Of a stretch of DNA of 64,000 nucleotides, positions 34,520-46,144 are shown in pieces. Below the pieces are notes generated by a model, which searched no databases, was not told the origin of the DNA, and was given only the letters and a program-made list of their open reading frames with translations. Position numbers and translations under genes: made by a program. Within the stretch, counting starts at the first letter, position 1. Every line of letters begins with the position of its first letter. This DNA comes from Hymenopus coronatus (Eukaryota > Arthropoda > Insecta > Mantodea > Hymenopodidae), in the NCBI GenBank assembly GCA_030762935.1, contig CM060900.1, positions 290,796,736-290,860,735 of the forward strand, read 5' to 3'.

Positions 34520-36420
34520 TAGAAATTGCCAACCAAAACGACATGCTATGTCTACCAAGGTAAGTTGTATCAAGCTCGATTTGACGCGCACATATGCTCT
34601 GACACATGTCATTGCGATTTTAAGGGACAGGACTGTTTTCAAAATGAGAAAAGAAACCTATCCGAGTATCTGTATCTGACGCAGAAAAAATGTGCCTTTT
34701 ATGGAATAATTTCTTGAATATGAAGCATAGAAAAACTCCCTTGAATGTTTTGCATGTATTGCAAGTTTCACACTACCCATATTACATTCATACCTATCAC
34801 TCCAAAAGCAGGAGAACCGATTTCATGTCCATGTTTATTGATTTAGAATGCACGCAGAACATTGTATAATGGAAATTATAGAAATATTTGAATGCATTTC
34901 AAGACCCTACGAGCTGAATCAGGCCTATCGCTTATGTATTGACGAACGACAAAAGACGGCGAATTGCAAGCAGTGAGGCATCAAAAAGTTGAGGTATGCT
35001 GAAAAGACCATGACACAGCTGTTTGCTTACCTCACTGAGCCTACGTTCGCAAGCTTCGACGTACAACTTCATTGAGCACACGAGGTAGAATGACGGGCAG
35101 TTGTTGCTAAAACATGTGGTGAGCGAGCTCAAATGGACGCCCAAATTTATCATGGACTGTAATAAAATGTGGGAATGCAACTTCAATGCGAGGGCGAGGA
35201 GAGACGAAAACCTGGCAGAATTTGCCAAGACTTTCTCTATTCCGGACGCTCTCCCCAGCCCCAGAAACGCTTTTTCTGGCAGACGTACGAATTGCACGAA
35301 TGCCTAATACGAGGCTGCCAGCGATATGACTATGCTTTTCCATGACGTGTACAGTCTGTGAACAAGACCAAGCGTTAACCGTCGAGATCCAAATGGATCT
35401 GTTTCCAGATCTGAAAGACCTATAGGGTGGTCTGTTCAACTACATCGTTCTGTCTGCCGAAAGGTTGTACCAACCAGTACTGCCGCTGCGCATCATCGGG
35501 AAGCTGATTTTCCTGCTACGCCGCATGTGCGCTGAGACAGAAAACAAGGAAGGGCATCTGTATGGGTAGGAGGAGAATTGCCTGACCGGAACGTGGATCC
35601 TTGACGAGGTGAATGTCGCTCTGAAGGTGGGTATCGCAAGCTGAAGGTGTACGAGATATGGAAGTACGGCTTGGTGCTATATGACGCCTCTTCCGGTCAA
35701 AGGGGGCTCTACGATGATTACGTTATACCTGTTTCTGAAAATCAAGACGACAATTTCGGTTTTTTCTACCAACCCTATGAACCCCGCCGAAAAACAGAAG
35801 TACAAGAACACCGAATTTTTTGAAAGAACTGGATCCGTAAATCATTAAACCCATTCCGACAGGTCAGGGCCTACTAAGTTAATTATGTATACCTTCTGGG
35901 GAAAGTACAGGCAGCGCGTTGACCTGCCTTCCTGCGAAATGGTGAACGAATATTCCAGAGTTCTGGAACTCCTCTACGACCCTGGGGTGAAGGTGCAGTC
36001 GTAGCCAGAGAATACGGCTTACGTGATTTGGCAGTATGGTGAACAGTGTCCCAGAGTTGACCCCACGAAGAACGTCGTAAATGCAGTCTACCTACAGCAC
36101 ATGCGCAGTCTGATCCATACTATTATCTCGGGAAATTAGGCTAACGCATTTCCTATTTCGACACGTATATTGTGTTCGGGACACGCATTACTGGACAACA
36201 TCCGCCGCCCGCGGGGGCGTTCTTGGAGGACATGCTGCACGAGCTGAAATGGTTCGTCTAGGGTGCGAACATATCTCGGTTTGTTTCAACGGGACCCAGG
36301 GAAAAATAAAGGACCCCCAGGCGATGCATTGCATGTGCAAGATCAAGGGGATCACCCTTAACTCCGGCAAAAAGACTCATTTAATTACACATGGCTGTTA
36401 TATGTATGAGAATTGAAATT
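34520..36420 (+). pseudogene. Third protein-primed DNA polymerase B pseudogene, different lineage
   Basis: A GC-richer plus-strand region whose frames spell a family B polymerase in order. A Cys/His-containing lead (34570-34640) is followed by exonuclease motif I as MFIDLECTQN (about 34830), then LKHVVSELKWTPKFIMD and the signature PRNAFSGRRTN (about 35260-35296). YPV.H/DLFPDLKDL/Y.VL..ERLY (35330-35480) and LTGTWILDEVN plus KVYEIWKYGLV (35580-35670) come next. GLYDDYV is at about 35708, TFWGKYRQRVDLP at about 35890 and ENTAYVIWQYGEQ at about 36007. Motif C is decayed to YFDTYIVFG (36155-36180), where the usual second Asp-Ser is lost. GAFLEDMLHELKW and KIKGITLNSG (to about 36372) end it. Many stops. 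Motif spacing and sequence differ clearly from the 1-11.5 kb pair, so this came from another Polinton-type or viral lineage. Confidence 0.8.
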
Positions 36421-38299
36421 TACCATAAACAGCAAATGCTAAACAGGGTCAGTCTTGGGCTCGTTGAGGAGGCATCAAGCTTTCAAATGACTTAAATTGC
36501 CAGCCAAATTTTAAAACAATCCCTTTTAAGACCTTCCCCCTACTTCTTGATTTAGATCTTTTATGGTGTTAATGGCATTAAGAAACAGGTTTTAAATTGT
36601 AAAAGTATTTACTTGAGATTTGCACACCTCATACGACCACGGTATTCTGGCTTAAATAGTTGCTCAGATAATGCGTTTAAATATTTTGGCAAAAGGTCAT
36701 TAATTTTCAAAAACTCCTTCACTCCTTCAAATTTATCACAAAAGCTTAAATGTGGGAATATTCATACCTAAGTACAGTGAAGATAAATGTAAGGTGTAAT
36801 TTAGGCTCATGTGGTGATTTGTGGAGAAGGGAAGATTTGCAAATATTTCTTGATTTTTTTCAGTGTAGTTTTTTGCTAATTAGTAAAGCAATTATTACAT
36901 CCATGCATAAGTGATTAGATAACTCACTTGAGGCCATGTATAAAAGTTTTCATTCCATGGATGAAATTTCATGCGCAAAATTTAAAATTTTGGGTGAAAA
37001 AACAGAGAAAGACCAAGTAGGCATAATAGGCATCTCTGTGTTTTAAAAACGGCAAATTGTAAAAATAATTTATCCAAATATTTCACAGGTGTCTAGAGAA
37101 CATTTATATTATCAAATTTAAAAATCATAATTATGTTAATTTCTCCTGAAATTCAGTCCCACAGTTCCTTAAGGCATCCTCCTTTTTCTTGGCAATTCGA
37201 ATATCATGCCAGTTTTATATCTCTACGCAATAAAACGTTATTTAGGTACCCATCTAATTAGTCGTTGTACTTCACATTATTTGACACGCCCATTCTTTCA
37301 TATCTGATTTTTAAAATGAATCAGAATGTATTACCAGATATAGCCTAACTGTATACGGATATGTATAAAAATATATAGGTACTTTAAGTACCTTGTCCGG
37401 CTTGACACGTTTATTTCTTACATTTTAAATGTTTTGCCATTGATGGTTTAATATGGAGTTCAAAGTTCTTCAGTACTAAACTAATATAGAAATTGTAAAC
37501 CCTTTAACAACCGCTGACATTGCATTCTCAGAATAATATGCAGATTATGTATTTCAGTTATTATTATTGCCCAAAGGTTAATTAATTATTGAAAGATACT
37601 ATACGTCATTAAAGAAATTAAAGGGAAGGACAAGATGGAAGGGCAGTTATCTACTCATAATTGTTAATACTCTAGCTACCTCGGGCATAAATACTTACAT
37701 CTATTCAATCAAAATATATTCACATTCACATGAATGAATATCTGTGTTTTGAAAGGGCATCAATCAATATATTAACATTGACATTTTTGGTTTACTTCTT
37801 ATCTCTAGACATAGACCTAAGGTTTGGCGTTGAAAGGACTTCGTTTGATGCTTTGTTAGTGACATGCACCTGCAATTTAGGATTTGTTCTGAAAAGGCAC
37901 CAGTCACTGACTTCTGTTCTTTCAAAACAAAATAAAATATGGCACTTGGTTGGCAAGTGAGTATTATTTGTGAGTTCTCTTTCAACAACAACACATGGCA
38001 TACTGGAACCAATTTTAACAGCAACTTAATTTTGTATTTCTTTATTCATTTGTTTTGGAATGTTGATAACACCAAGTGTTACCTATAGTAATTTATCAAA
38101 GTATATTAAAGTGTTGATTTAATTAAAATATGTAAGAAAGTGGCGAGGAAGTTGGTGAACGAATAAAGGATCCAGCAAAACATAAAGCAATGAGGTAAAA
38201 TATGACAGACTAAAAGGATAAGATGATGTAAATTATACTGGAGTCCAGAAACCAGCAAAAATGCCTAGATTTACTTGTAAGTATACTATTATGCATATT
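36421..38299. other. No gene recognised
   Basis: AT-rich, without credible coding sequence. Frames at 37730-38024 on both strands overlap and look like chance. Confidence 0.5.
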
Positions 38300-38309
38300 G
38301 ATAGCAATG

Positions 38310-38610
38310 CTACAGAGTGGACGACTCTCCGCGGCAACAAGTTAAGGGTAGTAAAGGATCTTCTGGTATTCTGGCCAACTTCCTCTCGCGCATCTCATCG
38401 TAAAGAAGTCGTTAGGGGCATGGAATATTCAACTTAACGTGGTTAGGGGCTCGTCTGCGTATTGGTCACCGTCTTTTACACACAGCTAGAGTGTGCTCGT
38501 CTAGCCCGTTTACGAGCCACTCTTCGATTGTCGGCCAGGACTAAGGAGATCCTGTTGGATAATACCGGAGCGGTAGATAGGATTTTTTAAATGTTATCTT
38601 CCCTGGCTTT
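38310..38610 (+). pseudogene. LINE fragment: C-terminus after RNase H (I/Jockey type)
   Basis: The plus-strand translation gives NKLRVVKDLLVFWPTSSRAS followed by RKEVV, then, after a short disrupted stretch, GARLRIGHRLLHT (about 38445-38480). A tail resembling LLDNTGAVDRIF follows near 38550. The order 'NKLR.IK...W.SS.R..R.EVVL.RLRIGHT.LTH' is characteristic of the region downstream of RNase H in arthropod I/Jockey-type non-LTR retrotransposons. Only this end remains, as expected for 5'-truncated LINE insertions. No poly(A) tail was identified. Confidence 0.55.
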
Positions 38611-39309
38611 TAAGCAGACGATCTAGATTTCTTTTCATTTAATTTGTTCTAGCACGATCCTGAATGGTGGCTGCGTTTCTTAACTTTTTAACATCTATAC
38701 CTTTCAGCTTTGGAGATTTTGTTTTAGTCATCCTTTATTAGCTGCATTGTGTTTAGGCTATTTAGTACCTCCTATGGTATCTTGCATGGACAGTTTTATC
38801 TGCTTTAAATTTTATTTATCATTTTAGTAATTTTAATATCCATTTACATTCTGTTTTACTGGCGTACTCTTTTGGTTTGAGCAACGATTGTTTTAATAGG
38901 GCGCTAATAACTCTGAAGTTGTGCGCCTCTAAACTCCAAACATCATGATCACCATCATCGGGCTTTATACTTGCTTCAGCAATCATTGGTACTAAGGTGT
39001 GGTCACATAAGCTTGCCCAATATCGCTTAAAGCTCACGTGAACCTATACTTGTTTCTAATTAACTGTCCACTGATATACAATCTGTCACGCAATATCCCG
39101 TGCTATTTTCTCCTGATTGGCTAATTACACTTTTAAGTGCGATATACAAACCTTATGCAGAGCTTGGTCAGGCGATCAAAGCAATAAAATCACTCCCACA
39201 TAGTATGTACTGCTTTCATTATCCGAGAGGCAGATTTATAGCTTTTTTGATACATTATTTCTAGAATTTTATTCTAACCTACTTACACTACTTTGTATAA
39301 AAACACGTT
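38611..39309. other. No gene recognised
   Basis: The 72-codon minus-strand frame at 38819-39037 has no family resemblance. The region may contain the remainder of the Gag element that begins further right. Confidence 0.4.
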
Positions 39310-40160
39310 TTCCTTTATTTTGTGATACCTTCATTTTGACTTAACTGCTGGCTATGAATTTCATTGGAGATTTTATCATACATTTTCTTTTCAGATAAAC
39401 TTTTCTGCTGAGTTACAGAATCAACTGTAAAGTTTGCTATCTGGTTCTGTATGGTTTTTCTTAGTTCTGAAATTTCTCCCGTGAAAATAATTTGCAAGTA
39501 TATTACATCAATATTTCTATGCTTCAATGCCCTTCTAATCTCGTTTCCCTGGACATTGATTTGTTCACCTAACTGCTGAGGAATAGAACTTATGTTAACC
39601 CCAAATTCTGTGCACTTATTAATTGCATGCTCTATTTGATGCTTTAATTAACAATTTTGTTCACAGAGTTCATTATTCGTCTCCGACACTTCTTTAGATA
39701 TTTTCCCCACTTCTTTGGTTATTAGTTCTCGAAATATCTCACCTAATTACTTCTTATTCTATTTTAATGTTTCCTGTAAATTTTTATTGATACTTTCTTA
39801 CAACTTCCTACTGTTCTGAATTTGTCTCTCTTCTACTTTCTGACTACCTTCTAGTTTCTGACTATTTTTCAATAATTTATGAACATTATTCCTCAATTTC
39901 TCTTCTACTTTCTGACTATTATTATTTTATTTCCTTTCAAAATTTTGATGGAATTTCTCTCCTAGTTTCTATTATTACTTAACTTCTCTTCTCATCTTTG
40001 ACTAGTTTCTCTTCTAATTTCTGACTATTATCTACGATACTCCTAGCCATTGTTTCCCCGAAAACTTTAAGTAGCTCCATAATTGTATCTAATTTAAATC
40101 TGGGTTTTCTAATGTCTGTCTGGGTGTAGTATAACTTACCCTTTCATCACAACTGGCCAT
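39310..40160 (-). pseudogene. Coiled-coil Gag remnant of an LTR retrotransposon
   Basis: Reading leftward from about 40160, the minus strand gives MASCDERVSYTTPRQTLE and LNTIMELLKVFGETM, then repeated short charged units (QKLEEK, ESRREIEE, SETRR) to about 39700. Further KIE/QEV/QLGE-like coiled-coil segments reach 39315, where SELRKTIQNQIANFTVDSV is open for 70 codons. This layout (short leader, long heptad-rich region) is typical of Gag N-termini in arthropod Gypsy-type elements. Stops and frameshifts are frequent. No capsid, zinc knuckle or pol follows. A TGGC..TCCAAC.TGG-like motif on the minus strand near 40490-40515 could be a decayed tRNA-Lys primer site, but this is weak. Confidence 0.55.
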
Positions 40161-41195
40161 TCCCGTCAGAAAGTGAGGGCCATTCTTTTCTCTGCATTCA
40201 TTATCTTGCCAAACTCTACTGTCTGGTATGTCATATTTATAATTGGTCCTTTCCCAAGTTTGAATGTTTCTATAGTATTGTCCTGGCTATTGTCTTTCGG
40301 CGGCTTCCTATCTGAAATGTTACGTAACTTACGTTCCATCTTCATTCTTTTCTTGCCTGGACTCTAGACGCTCTCTGTCGTTCGTTGTTCATCTTCGAGA
40401 TCAACTGGTCATCATTCGTGGTTTGATTATCGTCCTTGTTGCCGTGTTTTTCATCTGGGTCTGCTTTGATGGTACCCCTTTTCCTAATTTCCATATTCCA
40501 AGTTGGAAAGCCATTTTACGAGACACAGCTACTCCTCGATGTCGCTGATTATTTTTTATTAAGAATTATGTTTGTAATACATCATTCGTACCTGCTCCGG
40601 TTAGTTGGGTTCTTGTGTCACGCAGTATCTCTTAAGTGAGCTCAACGGTAAAATCATTATTTCAGAGATAACAAGTTTCTAAGTTTTAGTTTGAGTATTT
40701 TATTTAAACTGATACCAATAATATTCACGATGTATATGCACTTTATAATTCTCTAAGATCCCAGCTAAAACTGTACTATACGCCTTTGCTTACAAGTGAA
40801 GCTTAGATTTCTTTTCACATTTCTTATTTCTTACGCAAATAACATGGAGAACCGGAGTGCTGTGGAGAACAACTAACTGTACTGCTATTAAAGACGAACT
40901 GAACTGTACAGTGAATTTAGTTCTACATTGTGCCCTTTTCGTTCACAGTACGGATTCTTCCTAAAACCTCTCAATGGAAAAATCCTTCGTTCCTCAAAAC
41001 TCGGTCCCTTTACTTCAACGGGGTTTATTCCATTTCTATTATTCATTTAAGAAACCTTTTGGTAATTCTCTTGCATTTGCCGACGTATCTTCAGCGGCAT
41101 TAGTACTTTCATTTAGACCCAGAAATGATCGTGAAGGATGATGTTATCTTTCTGTGCTACTCAGATCAAGCAGGCGGAATATATGGTGATTGCAA
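40161..41195. other. No gene recognised; possible LTR/leader of the Gag remnant
   Basis: Placed upstream of a minus-strand Gag, so LTR or leader sequence is expected here. No repeat partner was found elsewhere in the window. Confidence 0.35.
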
Positions 41196-41668
41196 TTTTC
41201 TACTTTGCAAGGGTGCTCGCTTTCAAAAAAGGAAGCCTGCATTTTAGCGCACTACGGGCTTCTTTCGATGTTGTTTCCCGTCGTTAAAAGCGATGCTAAG
41301 GCGGTAGGAAAGGAAGCGCCTAAAGTTGGATTTTTTATACTAGTTGATATTTACATTGAATCCGAAACCCCTAAACAGGTCATTAATCTCATCCAACAAA
41401 GGCAGGCAGGTATCTTAAACGCAAAACGGAATCTAAAGCTGATGCCATGTTGGGGTCCGGCAGTAAACGCATCAAAAGAATTGGACATTGCACTCTTACA
41501 CAACAACAAATAAAAAAGCTCCTAATGTTTCCAATGTCCAAACGCAAAACGGAATCTAAAGCTGATGCCATGTTGGGGTCCGGCAGTAAACGCATCAAAA
41601 GAATTGGACATCGCACTCTTACACAACAACAAATAAAAAAGCTCCTAATGTTTCCAATGTCCAACTGA
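41196..41668 (+). pseudogene. Polinton-like small late protein remnant with internal tandem duplication
   Basis: Joined across frames, the plus strand reads as a small basic protein: a FKKGS..FSALRASF-like lead, then VKSDAKAVGKEAPKVG, ESETPKQVIN, QAG.L and KRKTESKADAMLGSGSKRIK. The pattern (K-S-G/A-K-x-V/I-GKEA..G, then TPKQ.I, then KRK...LGSG.KR) resembles a small virion-associated protein found in Polinton/adintovirus genomes. That is a family impression, not an identified motif. The last 41 codons (KRKTES… to …MFPMS) are duplicated in frame (see repeat entry). There are at least two frame breaks upstream. It is not adjacent to any PolB copy. Confidence 0.45.
41421..41666 (+). repeat. 123-bp in-frame tandem duplication, nearly identical units
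   Basis: Units at 41421-41543 and 41544-41666 differ at essentially one position (T/C in the GGACAT.GCACT box). The period is an exact multiple of three (41 codons), so the frame is kept through both units. Confidence 0.95.
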
Positions 41669-41679
41669 ACTCTCACTCG

Positions 41680-42064
41680 ATAGTACCGGGTATGATTCCC
41701 GGCAGGTACATGACATTTCCTTTAACCAGAACTATTCCCTATAACCCATAGAGTTTGGAAATATGAATGTGAGAGTGAATGTGTCTGTGTGTTCAATCTA
41801 ATAAAATGATTATATAGTATTAATAGCCTACCGTTAATATACAGCTTCTCCGCGAGTTAAAAACCACCGATGTGACTGTAGCAGTTAAAGTGGTCTATAA
41901 AAATGAAACCATAAAAAAAGTATCTTATAAAAATACATCTAATGAAACTCGAAACCAGTCCACATCGGACGCATTCGATGGTGCAGTAAAACGGACATAT
42001 GTTCATCGTGAGTGCTCCCTTATACATGGACACCGAACAGGATTTCTTTACTCATACCTTTAAA

Positions 42065-42066
<2 letters not shown>
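41680..42066. other. No gene recognised
   Basis: Short open frame at 41872-42063 without features. Confidence 0.4.

Positions 42067-42110
<44 letters not shown>
42067..42110 (+). repeat. (CT)22 microsatellite
   Basis: An uninterrupted CT run of about 44 bases. Confidence 0.97.
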
Positions 42111-42112
<2 letters not shown>

Positions 42113-43504
42113 ATTACAAGCAACTGTTTGGAGCTCCAGCAGTTGTGTTAAAACCCTACCGCCATGTACTGCTTCTTGCAGAATAAACACTTCTCAAAAA
42201 CGTCTGAAAACGTTCACAAATCCAATTGTTTCTCCTAAACCTCCCCCTCACATTCGTGTTCACCCCTCAGAGACGTCATCATAGCATCACGCTTTTATCG
42301 ATTTGATTTCACTCCCAATGACATTACTTTTTCTCCTTCTAACATCAGCATTCCTATTCCCGTCATGTCGATTCTACTCTTATATTGATATCCCTCGTTC
42401 TATGTCATCCGATCCCGTTCAAGTTATATTAATTACCTCTCCCTCGTATGTGCCACTGTGCTCTTGGATTTGTTACACCATGTCACGCAGTGTGGTCCAC
42501 GAACTCACCAGCCGCCATGGAGCATCGATAAACAAATCCTCATCGCAACATATTTTGTATGGTGACTTTAGCTAGATATCTCCACTCCGTATATGGGTAG
42601 AAAACGGTCCTTAGGTTTCAGGATGGTAGGTAAGATCTCCTACCCTCATTCTACGGTGATCTTTATGGCGAATCCATACAGTAGCTCGGCACCGTTTCGC
42701 ATTATTTACAGCGGGACGGAATGGTCTCCACAGACGCATTGTAAATCTCAATGAGTTTCCTACTGGACCATGACGTGCTCGCAGATTAAATTCCCATAGC
42801 TATGCATCGTTTTTCTATTCTCTGTATTGCGTCCCACGCATTTTTTTTCTTTTACTTATTCATTTTTCCCCTTGTTTCCACGTTATGTCTAGTACTGAAT
42901 TTTCAGAGTAGGGATGTGTACCGGAAACGGCGAACTGACCAGTGAGAGTGGACTCAGCCGTATTTCCAGCTACATTGAGAGATTCGACTACAGCAAATCC
43001 GTGCTCATCACTGTCAAAGTTTCCAATGCTGCCGCCATCTTCATCTTCTTTGGTCCCTCCAGAATTTCTCCTTCTGGCTGCAATGCGCTGTACAATATAT
43101 CGATCAACATTCCTTTACAGCTTTCAAAATCTCCTGTATTCGTTGCAATTATTCTGTATACAATCCTACATCCAGAAAACTTTTACCACCTTTATTTCAG
43201 GTGCGAGGGTCACTACAAACTTAAGGATCTACTTCCATATTTATAACCTCTCCCTTATATGAATGTATTCATTCTTAATTAATAAAGGTCATTTATGTCA
43301 CCCCGCGAAAGAGCTGTTACCGTTCCGGTAACTTATTTGCCAGTTTCTTCTGACAATTTTGAAAGACGAGGATTTTCCACGGTTGATATGGTTGACCGCT
43401 ATTAGGAGAGGTGAAGCACAAACTTCCGGTCCCAGGGGACATTTTCGTCTCCCGAGGTGCTCTACTCAGTATTTTTAAAGTAAAATTACGTTCTGTCCAA
43501 GCAA
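42111..43504. other. No gene recognised
   Basis: Open frames at 42303-42575 and 42914-43262 lack family resemblance and overlap one another in different frames; I do not call genes. There is a T-rich run near 42841-42849. Confidence 0.45.
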
Positions 43505-43748
43505 TTTAGCACTTTTTTATGGTGTTTAATGCCCACTTTAACTACAAATGGCACCGCAGGCGATGACCCCGATGAAGGTTGAGCACCGGTGGAATGAGAT
43601 GGCAGGGAAACCAGAGAACCCGGAGGAAATCCACCCCTGCACCGTTTTGTCCACCACAAATCTCACATGCGGTTGCCTGGGATCGAACCCGGGTCGCATT
43701 GGTGAGAGGCATGTGCTCTAACGACTCGGAGCGGCCGGTCATTAGGCA
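43505..43748 (-). mobile_element. tRNA-derived SINE, copy 1
   Basis: On the minus strand the element starts near 43745 with a tRNA-like head containing box B (GGTTCGATCCC, complement at about 43681-43692). The body matches the copy at 58425: a GTGAGATTTGTGGTGGA box, CGGTGCAGG, TTCCACCGGTGCTC. It ends in a CGCCTGCGGTGCCATTTGTA, GTTAAAGTGGGCATTAAACACC tail. Box A is weaker than in the other copy. Such elements are transcribed by RNA polymerase III and moved by LINE machinery. Confidence 0.85.
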
Positions 43749-44109
43749 GCAGGCGATACTACAAAAAACAAGAAACCCACTTCAGATTCTGAATCCCGGT
43801 CCCGCAAGTATAATAATGGCGTGGTAACTGGTTATAATTTCATTTCCTATTGTTTCAACTTTGTCACAATTAATGAATAAGTACTGAGAACACAGAGCCC
43901 GGCTTCAGGCATTCTCTCTTCTTTCAGAATGCAGTAGTATATCTATACTTTTATATACGTCCTTATTACTCATCTAAAACTGCCATCTAAAATTCTCAAG
44001 TAAATCACATTAGGTCATTTTGCCCTAACCTTCTTCAGTAGGTATATTCATTTCGGTGTTCTTCAATAAAACGTATAATAATGAGCACACTGGTTCAAGT
44101 GTGTCCTTA

Positions 44110-44262
44110 AAACTCATAACAAAGAGAAGAGTCCAGTAAAATATATTCTAACTTCCTCATGCATCAGAATTGATTATGCATGATAAATTAATTTTTTCTA
44201 CATATTAATTTTATTTAATCATATAATCTAGCATCCTCCATATTATCTGGAGAAACTGAAAC
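44110..44262 (+). repeat. Direct repeat A (upstream of the SMYD exon)
   Basis: About 150 bp matching 45996-46144: AACTCATAACAAAGAGAAG, AAAAT..ATTCTAACTT, GATTATG..TGATAAA, TTTATTTAAT.ATATA and CC..TATTA boxes occur in the same order. Diverged but colinear. Confidence 0.7.
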
Positions 44263-45363
44263 CTGGAGGTGCAAAAGTTGGTTTCCAACTGTAATAACCT
44301 ATGATATGTAATATGTCTGTGCATCTAAAACCTAACAATGATGTGTGCACTTAGCAAGTTTAATAAGCTTCTTAAAATACTGATGTGATTTAAGCTGTTC
44401 TTAATTATATCAATGACATAATTATAAAATAAGGATGCATAATCCACTTATAAGGCTTAATGAAGTGTACAATGTTTTGTTCATCTATATATCTAGAGTA
44501 GTGTCGTGGCTGACTTCGTTCATCAGAAAACTACATATGTAATGCACATCTAACACAAATCTGCCTTTCCTTAGACGCAGAACCATATTTCACCACCCTT
44601 TTTTATTCATTTTCTTTCAAAAATGAAGATGTGATGGTGATTCAATTAAATGGGCACTATATGGATTCTGTATCCAGCAACAGAATGCTTAATAATATTG
44701 TACGCTATATATCCTGATTAAATTCTTTATAGATCAAAAAACAGATGCTGTATGCTATTGGAATTTTTAATTCAAAAGAAAGGTGTGGAGAATAAGTTCT
44801 TAGAGTTATCATGATTATTACTCCTCCTCAACCACCGCGTACTCTGATTTGCAGTTCTCATTGTTTTACGGCAAATGTTGAGATGCTTATTCTCCAGAGC
44901 TTCCTTTACATTATTTCATTTCATGCCTTTTCCATGTCATTTTTAGGGTGTGCTTCTAGGCTCCTAGTGTCTGGCAGCGTGTGTAAATGCCGCGAATGCA
45001 TGGTTACAGTAAATGCTGTTATCGGCATTGAGGCAGTATTGTGATTGCTGTCCTCGCAGGGGCTAGGATATTTGGCAAGCCCGGAAATTATAGTGTTGGC
45101 AGCTGCACATCGGCTCCTGAAGACAGAATGAAATGCTTTTAGTCACGAGTTAGGCACTTCAGCACGCCCCTGTAACCTGTGATGCCCTCGCGTATTCTCT
45201 AGAGGTGGCAATGCATGTGGTGTCCTCCGCTGCTGTCTAGCAGTACTCCTCTTTGGTATTGCACCAAAAATCAATCTAGTGAAGATCAGTAGGATATGTT
45301 ACAAATATATTTAGAAGTTGCTATAGCTACTGTAAAAACTGTAATTCTGTGATGTATTTCCAG
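44263..45363. other. Probable intron upstream of the SMYD-like exon
   Basis: No other exon of the gene was recognised. The sequence ends in an acceptor-like TGATGTATTTCCAG directly before the exon. Confidence 0.5.
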
Positions 45364-45654
45364 GGAAATCAGAGATCGAGTGTCAGATTATCTACGAGAG
45401 AACTTCTTAAAGGAGCTGGAAGAGATGAACGTGCTTACCGATGTGTCTGAGAAGACTGTACATCTATTATGTGGAGTAATCGATGTGAATGCTCTGGAAA
45501 TACCTCTACCTCTTGGTTCTGAGGTTATGGCTTTGTATCCCACAGCATACCTACTGGAACATAACTGCCTGCCTAATACACAACACACCTTCGAAACAGC
45601 ACCTGGAGATCATCAGTTTCGCCTGACTGTAACAGCAGCTAAACATATTCTAAA
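45364..45654 (+). CDS. Internal exon of a SMYD-type SET-domain protein (SmydA/msta-like)
   Basis: The best host gene segment in the window. The open frame carries EIRDRVSDYLRENFLKELEE, then TVHLLCGVIDVNALEIPLP and ALYPTAYLLEHNCLPNTQHTF, followed by FRLTVTAAKHIL. LEHNCLPNT corresponds to the conserved 'NHSC.PN' SET motif of SMYD proteins, which contacts the cofactor and substrate in lysine methyltransferases. The CGVIDVNA segment is the part just before it. The exon is bounded by a good acceptor (TTTCCAG|G) and donor (CTAAA|GTAAAT) and has no internal stop, so it is likely under constraint. It starts in phase 1 and ends in phase 2. His-Asn replaces His-Ser in the NHSC motif. Neighbouring exons were not found within a few kilobases, which fits long introns. 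Whether the whole gene is intact cannot be judged from one exon. Confidence 0.8.
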
Positions 45655-45995
45655 GTAAATAAACACTTTCTTTTATGGTAGATATATCAAAACTTCTTCT
45701 CCACACAGGTATAGATTTATAAAATTAAAAGCAATTTTAGCAATTCCGCGTGTTTACAAGTGCTAGTAAAAAGTTAACCAAACCTTAAAACATCATATAA
45801 TATTATAGTTGGTAAGTTAATGGAAATATCAAAGCCTACATTAATTGGTATTATTAGTGATACATTCTAAACAACAAAATATGTCATTTTAAAATACTTT
45901 ACTGTGAAATGTTAATAGCCGAAATAACAAAACTGTCAATCAAATCATTTTCCGTAATTTGAGTATCTGAATTCAGTAATGTGGATTTTGTTTAG
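45655..45995. other. Probable intron downstream of the SMYD-like exon
   Basis: Starts with the donor GTAAAT; AT-rich, nothing else recognised. Confidence 0.5.
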
Positions 45996-46144
45996 AATTC
46001 ATATCACAGAGAAGCCCAGCAAAATGCATTCTAACTTACTTAATACGAATAAATGGATTATGTCTGATAAACTATTTTTAGCCAAATTATAAGATTTATT
46101 TAATTATATACTTTAGTACCCCCTATATTAAGAGGAGAGAAGCA
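45996..46144 (+). repeat. Direct repeat B (downstream of the SMYD exon)
   Basis: Diverged colinear copy of 44110-44262 in the same orientation. The pair brackets the SMYD-like exon at 1.9-kb spacing. Confidence 0.7.

Noticed and set aside
35107..35439. 110-codon minus-strand frame
   Set aside because: Antisense of the third PolB pseudogene, whose plus-strand motifs are clear.
42012..42284. Ser-Leu repeat protein
   Set aside because: The repeat is a direct translation of the (CT)22 microsatellite.
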